A stretch of DNA of 49,458 nucleotides from Geobacillus jurassicus NBRC 107829 (GTDB taxonomy: Bacteria > Bacillota > Bacilli > Bacillales > Anoxybacillaceae), in the NCBI RefSeq assembly GCF_001544315.1, contig NZ_BCQG01000026.1, positions 1 through 49,458 on the forward strand, written 5' to 3'. The translations under genes and the position numbers were made by a program. Below are positions 35,082-46,444 of the stretch, in pieces (position 1 is the first letter of the stretch; the number at the start of each line of letters is the position of its first letter). A model generated the notes under the pieces. It was not told where the DNA came from. It saw nothing but the letters and a program-made list of their open reading frames with translations, and searched no databases.

Positions 35082-36416
35082 TTACACCTTCTTTCGCAGT
35101 CGGGCGATAAAAAACCCGTCAGAGTCAAAATGATGCGGCAGCAGCTGAAGCATGCCGCCTTTCACATGCGGCCGCACCGGCTCCGGCAGCCGCTCAGCAA
35201 GGCGGTCATCGAGGGAAAAATCGGGATGATCGGCTAAAAAGCGGGCGACGGCCTCTTCGTTTTCCTCGCGCTCCACGGTGCATGTGCTGTAGACAAGCGT
35301 GCCGCCTTTTTTCAAAAGCGGAGCGGCCGCCCGCAAAATGGCTTGCTGCACCTCAACGAGCGCCGCGACATCCTCTTTCCCCTTCGTGTATTTGATCTCC
35401 GGTTTGCGGCGAATGACGCCAAATCCAGTGCATGGGGCATCGACTAAAATGCGGTCGAACGACTCCGGAGCGAACTGTTCCCCAAGCCGACGGCTGTCAA
35501 GGGCGAGTGTTTTGATGTTCCCAAAGCCGAGCCTTTGCGCCTGCTGTTCAATGAGCTTTATTTTATGCTCATGAATATCGACGGCGACGACTTCGCCGCG
35601 CCCGTCCATCCGCTCAGCGATATGGGTCGTTTTTCCGCCCGGCGCCGCGCAGCAGTCAAGCACTCGCTCGCCAGGGGCTGGGTCGAGCGCTCGGGCGACA
35701 AGCATCGAGCTTTCGTCTTGAATCGTCAGCCAACCGGCGTGAAACGCCTCCGTATGAGCCAAATTCCCTTTTTCCGCGCGAATGGCCTCGGGCGCGATAC
35801 GACCGCGGCTGGCCTCCACCCCTTCGCCGCGCAGCCGCTTAAGCGCTTCTTCGACGGTCGCGCGCAGCCGGTTGACGCGGGCCGTTGATTGCGGCGGGCG
35901 CAAGTTCATCTCACACATGCGCGCCGCGTCTTCATAACCGTATTGCTTGATCCAGCGCCGGACGAGCCACTCCGGATGGCTGGTGGCAAGGGCGAGCCGC
36001 TTGCCAACGTCACCAACAGCCTCTATCGATGGCAGCCCTTCGCGGCCGATCGTGCGCAATACGCCGTTTACGAGCGACGCGATGCCGCGATGGCCTCGGC
36101 GCTTGGCGATTTCGACCGCTTCAAACACAGCGGCGCGGTCGGGGACGCGGTCCAAATAGACCATTTGGTACAGCGTCAACCGAAGAAGCACGCGCACCCA
36201 CGGCTCAATCCGGCGCGCCTTGCGCAAAAACGGCGCCAAATAATAGTCGAGCGTGTCGCGCCGCTGCACCGTGCCGTACACAATTTCCGTCAGCAGCGCC
36301 GCATCGCGGCTGTCGAGATGCCCTTGGCGAATGGCGTCGTTCAGTTCGAGATGGCTGTATGCTCCTTTTTGTTCAATAGCCAACAGCGTATCTAAAGCAA
36401 GTTCACGTACGTTCAT
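35082..36416 (-). CDS. rsmB: 16S rRNA m5C967 methyltransferase RsmB (Sun)
   Basis: RsmB methylates cytosine 967 of 16S rRNA. The 444-residue protein has an N-terminal NusB-like RNA-binding domain (1-140) and a C-terminal methyltransferase with the SAM motif [12 protein letters not shown] (252-263), DAPCTGFG with Cys329, and YSTCT with catalytic Cys379. The ATG at 36416 follows AGGAGAGG and overlaps the fmt end by 14 nt. It belongs to the def-fmt-rsmB-rlmN block. Confidence 0.96.
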   Translation of the reverse strand: MNVRELALDTLLAIEQKGAYSHLELNDAIRQGHLDSRDAALLTEIVYGTVQRRDTLDYYLAPFLRKARRIEPWVRVLLRLTLYQMVYLDRVPDRAAVFEAVEIAKRRGHRGIASLVNGVLRTIGREGLPSIEAVGDVGKRLALATSHPEWLVRRWIKQYGYEDAARMCEMNLRPPQSTARVNRLRATVEEALKRLRGEGVEASRGRIAPEAIRAEKGNLAHTEAFHAGWLTIQDESSMLVARALDPAPGERVLDCCAAPGGKTTHIAERMDGRGEVVAVDIHEHKIKLIEQQAQRLGFGNIKTLALDSRRLGEQFAPESFDRILVDAPCTGFGVIRRKPEIKYTKGKEDVAALVEVQQAILRAAAPLLKKGGTLVYSTCTVEREENEEAVARFLADHPDFSLDDRLAERLPEPVRPHVKGGMLQLLPHHFDSDGFFIARLRKKV

Positions 36417-37362
36417 GATCCTCTCCTAACTTCATGCCGACCGCCAGCCGGCTGCCGGCGCCGCGCAAAAATTCACCCGCCGCCATCCGCTTTTTGCCGG
36501 CCGGCTGCAGTTCGGTGATGCGAATGGCCGTCTCATTGCCGGTGGCAACAACAATGCCGTTTTCCTCAAGCGCCAAAATCGTACCCGGCGGCGCCGAACA
36601 GGGCGCCGGCACTTTTTCGCCCCACCAAATTTTCCAAATATTCCCCTCGTGTGTGGTATACGTCACCGGCCACGGATGGAAGGCGCGGATATGATTGTAA
36701 ATGGCTTCGCCGGGCTGCGTCCAATCGATCCGCTCCTGCTCGCGGCGAATGTTCGGCGCGTACGTCGCCTTCTCCTCCTCTTGAGGGATGGAGGTGAGAC
36801 GGCCTTCCAACAGCAGTGGAAGGGTCTCCGACAATAGTTTAGCCCCGGCGGCGCTCAATTTATCATGGAGGGTGCCGACCGTATCCGTCTCTTCAATCGG
36901 CACTTCGACCTGCGCCAGCATGTCGCCGGCATCCAGCCGCTCCACCATGTACATGATCGTGACGCCTGTTTTCGTTTTTCCTTGCCAAATCGCATAATGG
37001 ATCGGCGCCCCGCCGCGCAGTTCCGGAAGAAGCGAAGCGTGGACGTTGATGCAGCCGTATTTCGGCGCCTCAAGCAGCACCTTTGGCAAAATTTGTCCAT
37101 ACGCTGCCGTGACAATCAAATCGGGCGCAAACGCCAGCACTTGTTCATACTGCTCCGGTTCGCGGATTTTCGTCGGCTGCAGCACCGGGATGCCGTGGCG
37201 CACCGCTTCCACTTTCACCGGGGGTGGCACGAGCTCGCGCTTTCGCCCTTTCGGCTTATCCGGCTGGGTGACGACCGCTGCCACGCGGTAGCCGTCATGA
37301 AGAAGCTGGCGCAAAATCGGCACAGCAAAGTCAGGCGTTCCCATAAACACAATGTTCGTCAT
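36403..37362 (-). CDS. fmt: Methionyl-tRNA formyltransferase
   Basis: Fmt formylates the initiator methionyl-tRNA. The 319-residue protein has the formyl-folate domain with [12 protein letters not shown] at the start, and the catalytic set Asn106 and His108 ([10 protein letters not shown]) and Asp147 (LDAGDM), followed by a C-terminal OB-like domain that binds tRNA. I use the ATG at 37362, giving MTNIVFMG as in the family; an ATG two codons earlier follows the def stop directly. def-fmt pairing means the formyl group is added and removed by neighbouring genes. Confidence 0.96.
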   Translation of the reverse strand: MTNIVFMGTPDFAVPILRQLLHDGYRVAAVVTQPDKPKGRKRELVPPPVKVEAVRHGIPVLQPTKIREPEQYEQVLAFAPDLIVTAAYGQILPKVLLEAPKYGCINVHASLLPELRGGAPIHYAIWQGKTKTGVTIMYMVERLDAGDMLAQVEVPIEETDTVGTLHDKLSAAGAKLLSETLPLLLEGRLTSIPQEEEKATYAPNIRREQERIDWTQPGEAIYNHIRAFHPWPVTYTTHEGNIWKIWWGEKVPAPCSAPPGTILALEENGIVVATGNETAIRITELQPAGKKRMAAGEFLRGAGSRLAVGMKLGEDHERT

Positions 37363-37368
37363 CCGCAT

Positions 37369-37842
37369 CTATCCTTCCAGTTCTTCAAGATCGCAATATC
37401 GAACCACTTTCGAAGTAAACAAAACGCCGCGCAAATGGTCAATTTCATGCTGCAGGGCGCGCGCCAAAAAACCGGTCGCGGAAAGCACAAACGGGCGGCC
37501 GCGCCGGTTTTGCGCCCGCACTTTCACAAATTTCGCGCGCGGCACTTCGCCAAACAAACCGGGAAAGCTCAAACAGCCTTCCACATCCACTTGTTCACCG
37601 CGCGCCTCGATCACGACCGGGTTGATCAGCTCGATCCGACCGTGTTCATCACCGACATCGATGACAGCGATCTGTTCGGCGACGCCGATTTGCGGGGCGG
37701 CTAGGCCCACCCCGTCAGCGGCAAGCATCGTTTCATACATATCGTCAAGCAGCCGCCCAAGCCGACGGTCAAACGCCGTCACCGGCGCGCACGGCCGCTC
37801 CAAAATCGGATCAGGATACGTGACAATCGGCAAAACAGACAA
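37369..37842 (-). CDS. def: Peptide deformylase
   Basis: Deformylase removes the formyl group from new proteins. The 157-residue protein has motif 1 GVGLAAPQIG, motif 2 EGCLSFPG with metal-binding Cys90, and motif 3 QHEIDHLRG with His132, Glu133 and His136. Placing the start is awkward: an ATG at 37848 sits directly after GGAGGA, too close, while a TTG two codons later (37842) is 6-7 nt from it and is my choice. It begins 16 nt after priA. Function is certain. Confidence 0.95.
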   Translation of the reverse strand: MSVLPIVTYPDPILERPCAPVTAFDRRLGRLLDDMYETMLAADGVGLAAPQIGVAEQIAVIDVGDEHGRIELINPVVIEARGEQVDVEGCLSFPGLFGEVPRAKFVKVRAQNRRGRPFVLSATGFLARALQHEIDHLRGVLFTSKVVRYCDLEELEG

Positions 37843-37858
37843 TGTCATTCCTCCAAGT

Positions 37859-40264
37859 TCACATCATCATATATGGGTTTGTATCAATGGTGACCATCAC
37901 TCCGCCATGGGCGGCATCGGCTTGGTAGCGGTCGATGACCGCTTTGAGCGCCGCGGTCAAATTCGGCTCCCGTTTGTATTTTATCATGCATTGGTAGCGA
38001 TATCTATCATGAAGGCGGGCGATCGGCGAGGCGACCGGGCCGAGGACGACCGCTTCCTTTGACAACTGCTTGCGCAAATAGGCGGCGATCTTTTCTGCCG
38101 CTTTGGCTGCGGTTGGCGCCTCTTCGTGGGCGGCGGTAATGAGCGTCAAATAATAGTACGGCGGATAGCCGTGCGCTTTGCGCAGCTCCATCTCCCGCTG
38201 GTAAAAGGCGCGGTAGTCGTGGCGGGCGGCCAATTCAATGCTGTAGTGGTCAGGCGTATACGTCTGAATGATCACTTCGCCGGGCAGCTCATGCCGTCCG
38301 GCGCGCCCGCTCACTTGCGTCAACAGCTGAAACGTTTTTTCCGCGGCGCGGAAATCGGGCAAATGAAGCATCGTGTCGGCCGCCAGCACACCAACAAGCG
38401 TGACGTTCGGAAAATCAAGCCCTTTGGCGATCATTTGCGTGCCGAGCAAAATATCGGCTTCCTTGGCGGCAAAACGGGAAAGCAGCTCTTCATGCGCCCC
38501 TTTGCGGCCGGTCGTATCGACATCCATGCGGATGACCCGCGCTTTCGGCAGCAACCTCGTCAGTTCTTCTTCCACTTTTTGCGTGCCGGTCCCGAAAAAG
38601 CGGATATGTTCGCTTCCGCACGACGGACAGCGGGGGACAAGCGGCTCTTCATGCCCGCAATAATGGCATTTCATCCGCTCGCCGGCGCGATGGTACGTCA
38701 GCGAAATGTCGCAGTGCGGACAGCGGATGACATAGCCGCAGCTGCGGCACATGACAAACGTCGAATAACCGCGTCGATTCAACAGCAACACTGCCTGCTC
38801 GCCGCGCTCAAGCCGGCGGCGCAATTCGTCAAGCAATCGGCGCGAAAACATCGAACGGTTGCCGCTTCGCAGCTCCTCGCGCATATCGACGACATGAACG
38901 TCCGGCAGGCCGCGGTCGCTGATGCGCTCCGGCAGCTCGAGCAACTCGTACACCCCTTTGGCGGCGCGGGCGAACGTCTCAAGCGAGGGGGTGGCGCTGC
39001 CAAGCACGACCGGGCAGCTGTGGCGGCGAGCGCGGTAAATGGCGACATCGCGCGCGTGGTAGCGCGGCATTTCTTCTTGCTTATAGCTCGTCTCATGCTC
39101 CTCATCGATGATGATCATTCCCAAGTTTTCAAACGGGGCAAACACTGCCGATCGCGCCCCGACGACAAGCTGTACTTCTTTCCGGTGAATTTTCCGCCAT
39201 TCGTCATATTTTTCGCCGACCGACAGCCCGCTGTGAAGCACCGCTACTTTCGAGCCGAACCGGCTTTTGAAGCGCTCGACCATTTGCGGCGTCAGCGAAA
39301 TTTCCGGAACAAGAACGATCGCTTCCTTTCCTTGGTGCAGCACTTCATCGATCGCCTGCATATACACTTCCGTCTTCCCGCTGCCGGTGACGCCATACAG
39401 CAAAAACGTGCGATGCTCCCCGGCGCGCACCGAAGCGGCGATCTTCGTCAACGCCGCCTTTTGCGCTTGGGTGAGCGCCGGCGGCTCGCTCGGCTGAAAG
39501 GTGCGATGCTCGTACGGGTCGCGGTACACCTCGACATCGTTCAGCACCACAAATCCTTTGTCGACGAGCGCTTTCAGCGGCGCTGAGGAGACGCTAAGCG
39601 CCGTCTGCAGTTCGGCAACCGGCGCCGCTTCCCCTTTTTCAAGCAAAAAGGAAAGCACCTCTTTTTGCCTTGCCGGCAGCGACCCGAGCTCCTGTTTCGC
39701 TTGTTCCGATGGAATGGCAAGAGCGGCGTGCTTCACCGTTTTCTTGCCCGCTTTTTCTTTCACCTTGTAGACCGCCTCGAGCACGCCCTGTTGCACCGCT
39801 TTTTGCGCCGCCCGCCATAAACCGGACTCCTCCACCTCTTTCCAAGGGGCTTCCGTCCGCCCGGCAAACAGCGGCTTTACCTCATCCGGCAACCTCCCTC
39901 TCTTCTCTTCATCCGCCAAGCGGAGCGTTTTTTCATATTTCGCCCGCATCGCCGCCGGCAGCATCGCCTGGTACGCCGAGATGGCGAAACAGAGCGTCGT
40001 TTCTGTTAAATAGCGGCCAAGATCCAGCAGCTCTTCGTTTAACACCGGCACGACATCAAGCACATGCTCAATCGGTTTCAGTTGTTTGATGTCGGAATGG
40101 TCTTTCACCTCGACGACAAACCCTTGCAAGCGCCGCGCCCCAAACGGCACCGTCACCCGCATGCCCGGCTGGATGACGCCTTGCCAGCGCTCCGGGATCG
40201 CATAATCGAACGGGCGGTCCGTCTGCCGGGACGGGACATCGACAATCACGGATGCGACTTTCAT
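37859..40264 (-). CDS. priA: Primosomal helicase PriA
   Basis: PriA recognises stalled forks and reloads the replicative helicase. The 801-residue protein has an N-terminal DNA 3'-end binding domain, a winged helix, helicase motif I YGVTGSGKTEVYMQ, DEEH (motif II), and a zinc-binding insert with eight cysteines (CRSCGYVIRCPHC and CHYCGHEEPLVPRCPSC). The C-terminal helicase half includes QVSGRAGR. The ATG at 40264 overlaps the coaBC stop as ATGA, so translation is coupled. The protein ends in three methionines. Confidence 0.97.
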   Translation of the reverse strand: MKVASVIVDVPSRQTDRPFDYAIPERWQGVIQPGMRVTVPFGARRLQGFVVEVKDHSDIKQLKPIEHVLDVVPVLNEELLDLGRYLTETTLCFAISAYQAMLPAAMRAKYEKTLRLADEEKRGRLPDEVKPLFAGRTEAPWKEVEESGLWRAAQKAVQQGVLEAVYKVKEKAGKKTVKHAALAIPSEQAKQELGSLPARQKEVLSFLLEKGEAAPVAELQTALSVSSAPLKALVDKGFVVLNDVEVYRDPYEHRTFQPSEPPALTQAQKAALTKIAASVRAGEHRTFLLYGVTGSGKTEVYMQAIDEVLHQGKEAIVLVPEISLTPQMVERFKSRFGSKVAVLHSGLSVGEKYDEWRKIHRKEVQLVVGARSAVFAPFENLGMIIIDEEHETSYKQEEMPRYHARDVAIYRARRHSCPVVLGSATPSLETFARAAKGVYELLELPERISDRGLPDVHVVDMREELRSGNRSMFSRRLLDELRRRLERGEQAVLLLNRRGYSTFVMCRSCGYVIRCPHCDISLTYHRAGERMKCHYCGHEEPLVPRCPSCGSEHIRFFGTGTQKVEEELTRLLPKARVIRMDVDTTGRKGAHEELLSRFAAKEADILLGTQMIAKGLDFPNVTLVGVLAADTMLHLPDFRAAEKTFQLLTQVSGRAGRHELPGEVIIQTYTPDHYSIELAARHDYRAFYQREMELRKAHGYPPYYYLTLITAAHEEAPTAAKAAEKIAAYLRKQLSKEAVVLGPVASPIARLHDRYRYQCMIKYKREPNLTAALKAVIDRYQADAAHGGVMVTIDTNPYMMM

Positions 40265-41466
40265 CGAATCGCCTCGATGTACGCGTGAATTTCTTTTAAA
40301 ATTTCCTCGGCCGCCTCGCGTTTCGTCATGAGCGGCAGCGGCCGGACGACGCCGTCGCGGCGGAAGATGGTGACGATGTTCGTATCGCCGGCAAACCCTG
40401 CCCCTTCTTCGGTGACATTGTTGGCGACGACCATATCGAGCCGCTTTTCTTCAAGTTTTTTTAACGCATACTGCTCAAGGTTGTCCGTCTCAGCGGCAAA
40501 TCCAACCAAAATCTGCCCCGTTTTCCGCTCGCCAAGCGCCTTCAAAATATCGACCGTCCGCTCCATCTCAACGACATAACCGCCCGGCTGCTTTTTAATT
40601 TTGGAAGCCGCGACATATTTCGGCCGATAATCGGCGACCGCCGCCGCCTTGATCACGATGTCCGTTTCCGCAAACCGAGACAAAACCGCTTCATACATTT
40701 CTTCCGCCGATTCAACCGCCACCGTCTCGACGCCATCGGGCGATGGGAGCGCCGTCGGTCCGGAGACGAGCGTCACCGAAGCGCCGAAGCGGGCCGCCGC
40801 TTCGGCGATGGCGTAGCCCATTTTTCCGCTCGAATAGTTGGAAAAATAGCGGACTGGATCGAGCCGCTCCCGCGTCGGCCCAGCGGTGACAAGCACACGC
40901 TTCCCGCGAAACAGCGGCGGATCGCCTGCAAAAAAGCGCTCGATATGGGCGATGATTTTCTCCGGCTCCTCCAGCCGCCCTTTGCCGATGTAGCCGCACG
41001 CCAAGTAGCCTTCCGATGGTTCGATGAACCGATAGCCGAACCGGTGCAGCGTTTCAATGTTCGCCCGAACGGCCGGATGCTCGTACATATGGACGTTCAT
41101 CGCCGGGGCGATCCAGACGGGCGCTTTCGTCGCCAAAATCGTCGTTGTCACCATGTTGTCGGCGATGCCGGCGGCCAGCTTCGCAATCGTATTGGCCGTC
41201 GCCGGTGCGACCAGCACGAGATCGGCCCAGTCCGCCAAATCGATATGGGCGATGACGGCAGGGTTGTTCTCGGCAAACGTATCGACATACACTTCCTGGC
41301 GCGACAATGCTTGAAACGTGAGCGGTGTAATGAACTGGCACGCCCCTTCCGTCATGATCACTTTCACTTCCGCGCCGCGCTGGGTGAGCTGGCTCGTGAG
41401 CGCCGCCGCCTTGTACGCCGCCACCCCGCCGGTCACACAAAGCAAAATATGTTTCCCCTTGATCAT
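40261..41466 (-). CDS. coaBC: Bifunctional phosphopantothenoylcysteine decarboxylase/synthase CoaBC
   Basis: CoaBC joins cysteine to phosphopantothenate and decarboxylates the product in coenzyme A synthesis. The 401-residue protein has an FMN-dependent CoaC half (LLCVTGGVAAYKAAAL, VAPATANTIAKLAAGIADNM, PAMNVHMYEHPAV) and a CoaB half from about residue 190 (GPTRERLDPVRYFSNYSSGK, AAVADYRP). The ATG at 41466 follows GGGGGTGG; in-frame codons before it belong to the rpoZ terminator region. It heads the coaBC-priA-def-fmt run. Confidence 0.97.
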   Translation of the reverse strand: MIKGKHILLCVTGGVAAYKAAALTSQLTQRGAEVKVIMTEGACQFITPLTFQALSRQEVYVDTFAENNPAVIAHIDLADWADLVLVAPATANTIAKLAAGIADNMVTTTILATKAPVWIAPAMNVHMYEHPAVRANIETLHRFGYRFIEPSEGYLACGYIGKGRLEEPEKIIAHIERFFAGDPPLFRGKRVLVTAGPTRERLDPVRYFSNYSSGKMGYAIAEAAARFGASVTLVSGPTALPSPDGVETVAVESAEEMYEAVLSRFAETDIVIKAAAVADYRPKYVAASKIKKQPGGYVVEMERTVDILKALGERKTGQILVGFAAETDNLEQYALKKLEEKRLDMVVANNVTEEGAGFAGDTNIVTIFRRDGVVRPLPLMTKREAAEEILKEIHAYIEAIR

Positions 41467-41486
41467 GTTGGCCACCCCCGACATTG

Positions 41487-41519
41487 AAAAAAATAACAAC
41501 CTAAAGCTAGGTTGTTATT
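41487..41519 (-). terminator. Terminator fused to the rpoZ stop codon
   Basis: Minus strand AATAACAACCTA, 4-nt loop, and its perfect complement (12 bp), followed by a run of T. The rpoZ stop TAA is inside the first arm. It ends the yloC-remA-gmk-rpoZ transcript. Confidence 0.9.
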
Positions 41520-41715
41520 TTTCCTCTTCCACTAATTCGACCTTGTCACCGGCAATTTCCTCGAGCGCCTGGCCGACAAATTTTTTCGACACCGGCTTTT
41601 TCACCATCAGCTCCGCACCGTCCTGAAGCTCGCGCGCCCGTTTGGCCACCACCGTGACGAGCTTGTATTTCGAATCGACTTTTTGCATCAGCAAATCGAT
41701 GGAAGGATACAGCAT
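41515..41715 (-). CDS. rpoZ: RNA polymerase omega subunit
   Basis: Omega helps assemble and stabilise RNA polymerase. The 66-residue protein reads [20 protein letters not shown] and contains KRARELQDG and [19 protein letters not shown], the usual pattern. I use the ATG at 41715, which is spaced well from GGGGGTGG; an ATG two codons earlier overlaps the gmk stop. gmk-rpoZ pairing is conserved. Confidence 0.97.
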   Translation of the reverse strand: MLYPSIDLLMQKVDSKYKLVTVVAKRARELQDGAELMVKKPVSKKFVGQALEEIAGDKVELVEEEK

Positions 41716-41717
41716 CG

Positions 41718-42610
<893 letters not shown>

Positions 42611-42666
42611 GACACGCCCACCTGCCATATCCGATATTGTTGCCGCCAACAAGTCGTTTTAAACGG

Positions 42667-43542
42667 TTATTCCACGTTTTGCACTTGCTCGCGCATTTTC
42701 TCAAGCACGCTTTTCATCTCGACGACTTGCGCGGCAATCAAGCTGTCGTTTGCCTTGGCGCCGATCGTGTTGACTTCCCGGTTCAACTCTTGCACCAAAA
42801 AGTCGAGCTTCCTTCCGATCGGTTCGTCCATTTCTAAGGCGTCTGCCATTTGCGCCAAATGGCTGCGGATGCGTTTCAATTCCTCGTGAATGTCCGCCTT
42901 TTCAGCAAATACTGCCACTTCGGTGAGCAGGCGCGCCTCATCGACCGGAGCGGGCGCCCATTCGCGCAGGCGGCGTTCAAGCCGCTCACGGTATTGCTCG
43001 ACGACGAGCGGCGCCCGCTGTTCAATGGCTTCCACCCCAGCTTCGACCTCATGAAGACGGGCGCGCAAATCCGCAGCAAGCGCCTCCCCTTCGCGCCGGC
43101 GCATGGCCGCAAGCGCTTTGGCCGCTTCCTCAACCGCAGCCAAAAGCAACGGCTCGACCTCCTCGTTCGCGCCTTCCTCTTCCACGACCTCAACCGCCCC
43201 GTCAAGCCGAAGCAAATCGGCCGCCGTCATGCCGCCGTCAACGGCAAATCGCTTTGCGGCTTCCTGCACTCCGGCCCAATACTGGCCGAGCAAATCCCAA
43301 TCAATATGTACGTTCCGCTTCACAAGCCCTTCGCCGGCGATCGTGACGAACACTTCCACTTTTCCGCGCCGCACGTACGATGAAACTGCTTTTTTTATTT
43401 TATCCTCAAACACGAGCCATTGTCTAGGGAGGCGAATGGAAATTTCGCAAAACCGGTGGTTGACCGATTTCATTTCCACCGCTGCCATCAGGCGGTCCGT
43501 TTTTTTCACACTTGCGCCGAAGCCGGTCATGCTGTAAACCAT
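42667..43542 (-). CDS. yloC: YicC/YloC family endoribonuclease
   Basis: A 291-residue protein of the YicC/YloC family, recently described as a conserved endoribonuclease. It starts MVYSMTGFGASVKKTDRLMA, with VEMKSVNHRFCEISIRLPRQ, RRGKVEVFV in the N-terminal domain and the C-terminal DUF1732 block EELKRIRSHLAQM, GRKLDFLVQELNREVNTIGA. The ATG at 43542 has a weak GGATGTG upstream. It is the first gene of yloC-remA-gmk-rpoZ, following the yloB terminator. In vivo RNA targets are not inferable from sequence. Confidence 0.94.
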   Translation of the reverse strand: MVYSMTGFGASVKKTDRLMAAVEMKSVNHRFCEISIRLPRQWLVFEDKIKKAVSSYVRRGKVEVFVTIAGEGLVKRNVHIDWDLLGQYWAGVQEAAKRFAVDGGMTAADLLRLDGAVEVVEEEGANEEVEPLLLAAVEEAAKALAAMRRREGEALAADLRARLHEVEAGVEAIEQRAPLVVEQYRERLERRLREWAPAPVDEARLLTEVAVFAEKADIHEELKRIRSHLAQMADALEMDEPIGRKLDFLVQELNREVNTIGAKANDSLIAAQVVEMKSVLEKMREQVQNVE

Positions 43543-43571
43543 ATCATCACATCCGTTGCTGTCTTCTGATC

Positions 43572-43611
43572 AAAAAAGAAAAGGTCATAGAGCGCTTCTC
43601 TATCACCTTTT
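43572..43611 (-). terminator. Terminator of yloB
   Basis: Minus strand AAAAGGT-G-ATAGAG, 5-nt loop, CTCTAT-G-ACCTTTT, then CTTTTTT. It starts 14 bases after the yloB stop. Confidence 0.85.
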
Positions 43612-43625
43612 GATTATACCATATC

Positions 43626-46298
43626 CTATTTTCTCGAAAAAAGCGAGCCGGCAAACAAAAATGTCGGCAAGGCGGACAACCCCGTGATGAGCAGCCAATC
43701 GACCGCCGCGAGCGGCTTCGTATGGAACACCGAGGCAAGCGGCGGATAGTAGATGACGACCAAAAGCAATACAAGCGACACGGCCACCGCCGCGACAAGG
43801 TACATGTTCCCGAACGGATGGCGGTCAAAAATCGAACGGTCGCAGCGGCAATCAAACACATGGATCAATTGTGCCAACACCAACGTCGCAAACGCCGCCG
43901 TCTGGGCGTAAACGAGATCCTCGCCGCTCCGTTCATAGGCGGTCAGAAACGCGGCGAGCGTAACCACACCGATCAAAACGCCGCGGCTGATGATTTTCCA
44001 GCCGAGCCCGCGCGCGAACACCCCTTCATCAGGGCGCCGCGGCGGCCGCTTCATCACATTTTCTTCCGGCCGGTCAAGCCCGAGCGCCATCGCCGGCAAA
44101 CCGTCGGTGACAAGATTGACCCATAAAATTTGAATCGGCACAAGCGGCAGCGGCAAGGCAAGCAGCATCGCAAACAACATGACGAGAATTTCCCCGACGT
44201 TCGAGGCCAGCAAGTAGCGGATAAACTTGCGAATGTTTTCGTAAATGTTACGTCCTTCTTCAATCGCCGCCTCAATCGTCGCAAAGTTGTCATCCAACAA
44301 AACGATCGACGCCGCCTCTTTCGCCACCTCCGTCCCCGACCGGCCCATGGCGACGCCGATATCAGCCGCTTTTAATGCCGGCGCATCGTTCACCCCGTCG
44401 CCGGTCATGGCGACAATATGGCCGCGCCGCTTGAAGGCGTTGACGATTTTCAGCTTATGCTCGGGAGCAACGCGGGCAAACACGTAAATCTCATCGACGG
44501 CGCGTTCCAATTCATCGACCGACAGCTTCGACAACGTCGCCCCGTCCATCACTTTGCCGCCAGGCGGCAGCACGCCAAGCTGTTTCGCGATCGCCGTCGC
44601 GGTCAACACGTGATCGCCGGTGATCATCACCGTTTTCATGCCCGCTTCTTTGCATCGCGCCACCGCCTGTTTCACCTCTGGGCGCGGCGGATCGATCATG
44701 CCAGCGACGCCGAGGAACCGAAGCTTTGTCTCCGCATCCTTCTCCGACTCGATCCGTTCTGTTTCCGCAAGCGGCCGATACGCGACGGCAATCGTGCGCA
44801 AGGCGGAAGACGCCATCTGGCGAATCGCCTTCTCGATCGCATCTTTCCACGCAGGCGTCAACACCTGCTCGCGGCCGTTCCATTCAAGGCGGTCCGCCCG
44901 CTCAAGCAGCACATCCGGCGCCCCTTTCGTCACGACAAACCGCCGTCCATCTCGACCGCGGACGATGACCGTCATCATTTTCCGCTCCGAATCAAACGGA
45001 AACTCCCGTTCGATCGTGTACTCACGCAAAAGCATTCCTTTTCCCATTCCAGCTTTGGCTGCCGCGACAAGCAGCGCCCCTTCGGTCGGATCGCCGTCGA
45101 TATAGCGCCGCCCGCTTTCTTCTTTCAACTCCGAACGATTGCAAAGCACCCCCATCGTCAATAGGCGGGCGAGCTCGGGAACGCGGTTCGGATCAACCGT
45201 CCGGCCGCGTTCGGAAAACTCCCCGTCCGTTCCCAACCCGACGCCGCTTACCGTAAATGTCCGCCCGCCCGCCCATACTTGCGTGACGGTCATCATGTTT
45301 TCCGTCATCGTCCCCGTTTTGTCGGAACAAATGACCGAAGCGCAGCCGAGCGTTTCCACCGCCGGAAGTTTGCGGACGATGGCATTTCGTTTGATCATCC
45401 GCTGCACGCCAAGCGCCAATACAACCGTTACGATGGCCGGCAGCCCTTCCGGAATGGCCGCGACAGCGAGCGATACGCCAGCCAAAAACATTTCATACAA
45501 GTCGTGCCCTTGAACGACCCCGACTGCCACCACCGCCGCCGTCAGCGCCAATGCGACGACAAGCAAAATTTTCCCAAGCTGCTCGAGTCGGCGCTGCAAC
45601 GGGGTTGTCCCCGCATCTGCCTCTTCGAGCATCGTCGCGATTTGTCCCATCGCGGTCTTCATCCCGGTGGCGATGACGATGCCAACCCCGCTTCCTCTTG
45701 TCACGAGCGTCCCCATAAACGCCATATTGTGCAAATCGCCCAACGACACCTGTTCCGTATGAAGCGGGGCAGCGGATTTGGCCACCGGCACCGATTCGCC
45801 CGTCAGCGCCGACTCCTCGATTTCCAGGCCGGCCGCCTCAATCAAGCGGACGTCGGCCCCGACCCGATCGCCGCTTGACAGCCTCACCACATCACCGACA
45901 ACAAGCTCGCGCGCTGGGACTTTCACCCACCCGCCGTCACGCAACACAACCGCTTGCGGAGCGGACAACCGTTTTAAAGCGGCAAGCGACTTTTCCGCCC
46001 GCCGCTCCTGGATAAACCCCAGGATGGCGTTCATGATCACGATGACGACAATCGCCACCGCATCAACATACTCGCCTAAAAACGCGGAAATCACCGTCGC
46101 CAAAAGCAGCACAAGCACCATAAAATCTTGAAACTGGCGGAAAAAGACGACGATGGCCGACTCCGTCTTCCCTTCCGCCAGCTCGTTGCACCCGAACTGC
46201 CGCAGCCGTTTTTCCGCCTCCGCCGCAGTAAGCCCGGTCTTGACATTCGTCTTCGTCTCGTGCGCGACATCGCTTGCCGCGAGCGTATGCCATTGCAT
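43626..46298 (-). CDS. yloB: P-type Ca2+-transporting ATPase YloB
   Basis: A SERCA-like P2A ATPase that exports calcium. The 890-residue protein has an N-terminal cation-ATPase domain, the actuator motif LTGES (165-169), the ion-binding PEGLP in membrane helix 4 (283-287), the phosphorylation site CSDKTGT with Asp326, KGAPDVLLE in the nucleotide domain, MITGDH and MTGDGVNDAPAL, and a C-terminal set of membrane helices. It closely follows B. subtilis YloB throughout, whose product is tied to calcium in spores. The ATG at 46298 follows GGAGGGGAG; earlier in-frame codons are not conserved. It is monocistronic, ended by its own terminator. Confidence 0.96.
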   Translation of the reverse strand: MQWHTLAASDVAHETKTNVKTGLTAAEAEKRLRQFGCNELAEGKTESAIVVFFRQFQDFMVLVLLLATVISAFLGEYVDAVAIVVIVIMNAILGFIQERRAEKSLAALKRLSAPQAVVLRDGGWVKVPARELVVGDVVRLSSGDRVGADVRLIEAAGLEIEESALTGESVPVAKSAAPLHTEQVSLGDLHNMAFMGTLVTRGSGVGIVIATGMKTAMGQIATMLEEADAGTTPLQRRLEQLGKILLVVALALTAAVVAVGVVQGHDLYEMFLAGVSLAVAAIPEGLPAIVTVVLALGVQRMIKRNAIVRKLPAVETLGCASVICSDKTGTMTENMMTVTQVWAGGRTFTVSGVGLGTDGEFSERGRTVDPNRVPELARLLTMGVLCNRSELKEESGRRYIDGDPTEGALLVAAAKAGMGKGMLLREYTIEREFPFDSERKMMTVIVRGRDGRRFVVTKGAPDVLLERADRLEWNGREQVLTPAWKDAIEKAIRQMASSALRTIAVAYRPLAETERIESEKDAETKLRFLGVAGMIDPPRPEVKQAVARCKEAGMKTVMITGDHVLTATAIAKQLGVLPPGGKVMDGATLSKLSVDELERAVDEIYVFARVAPEHKLKIVNAFKRRGHIVAMTGDGVNDAPALKAADIGVAMGRSGTEVAKEAASIVLLDDNFATIEAAIEEGRNIYENIRKFIRYLLASNVGEILVMLFAMLLALPLPLVPIQILWVNLVTDGLPAMALGLDRPEENVMKRPPRRPDEGVFARGLGWKIISRGVLIGVVTLAAFLTAYERSGEDLVYAQTAAFATLVLAQLIHVFDCRCDRSIFDRHPFGNMYLVAAVAVSLVLLLVVIYYPPLASVFHTKPLAAVDWLLITGLSALPTFLFAGSLFSRK

Positions 46299-46444
46299 CT
46301 GTCTCCCCTCCGTCTCTCCGTCTTTTCGGCGCACTGTTTCTGCTTTTTTATGCTTATTCACCCCTGTCCGAAAAAATGACACTCATACAGCAACGTTTCG
46401 CAGTCTATGCCCCCGCTCTCCAAAATCGCGGTCTCGTATCACCC

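Noticed and set aside
38126-39586. A 486-codon plus-strand frame opposite priA
   Set aside because: priA is complete on the minus strand with all helicase and zinc motifs; the plus-strand frame lacks a ribosome site and protein-like composition.
46299-46440. Manganese-sensing (yybP-ykoY) riboswitch before the yloB ATPase
   Set aside because: P-type ATPases are often under this riboswitch, but I found neither its paired conserved loops nor an expression hairpin ahead of yloB.
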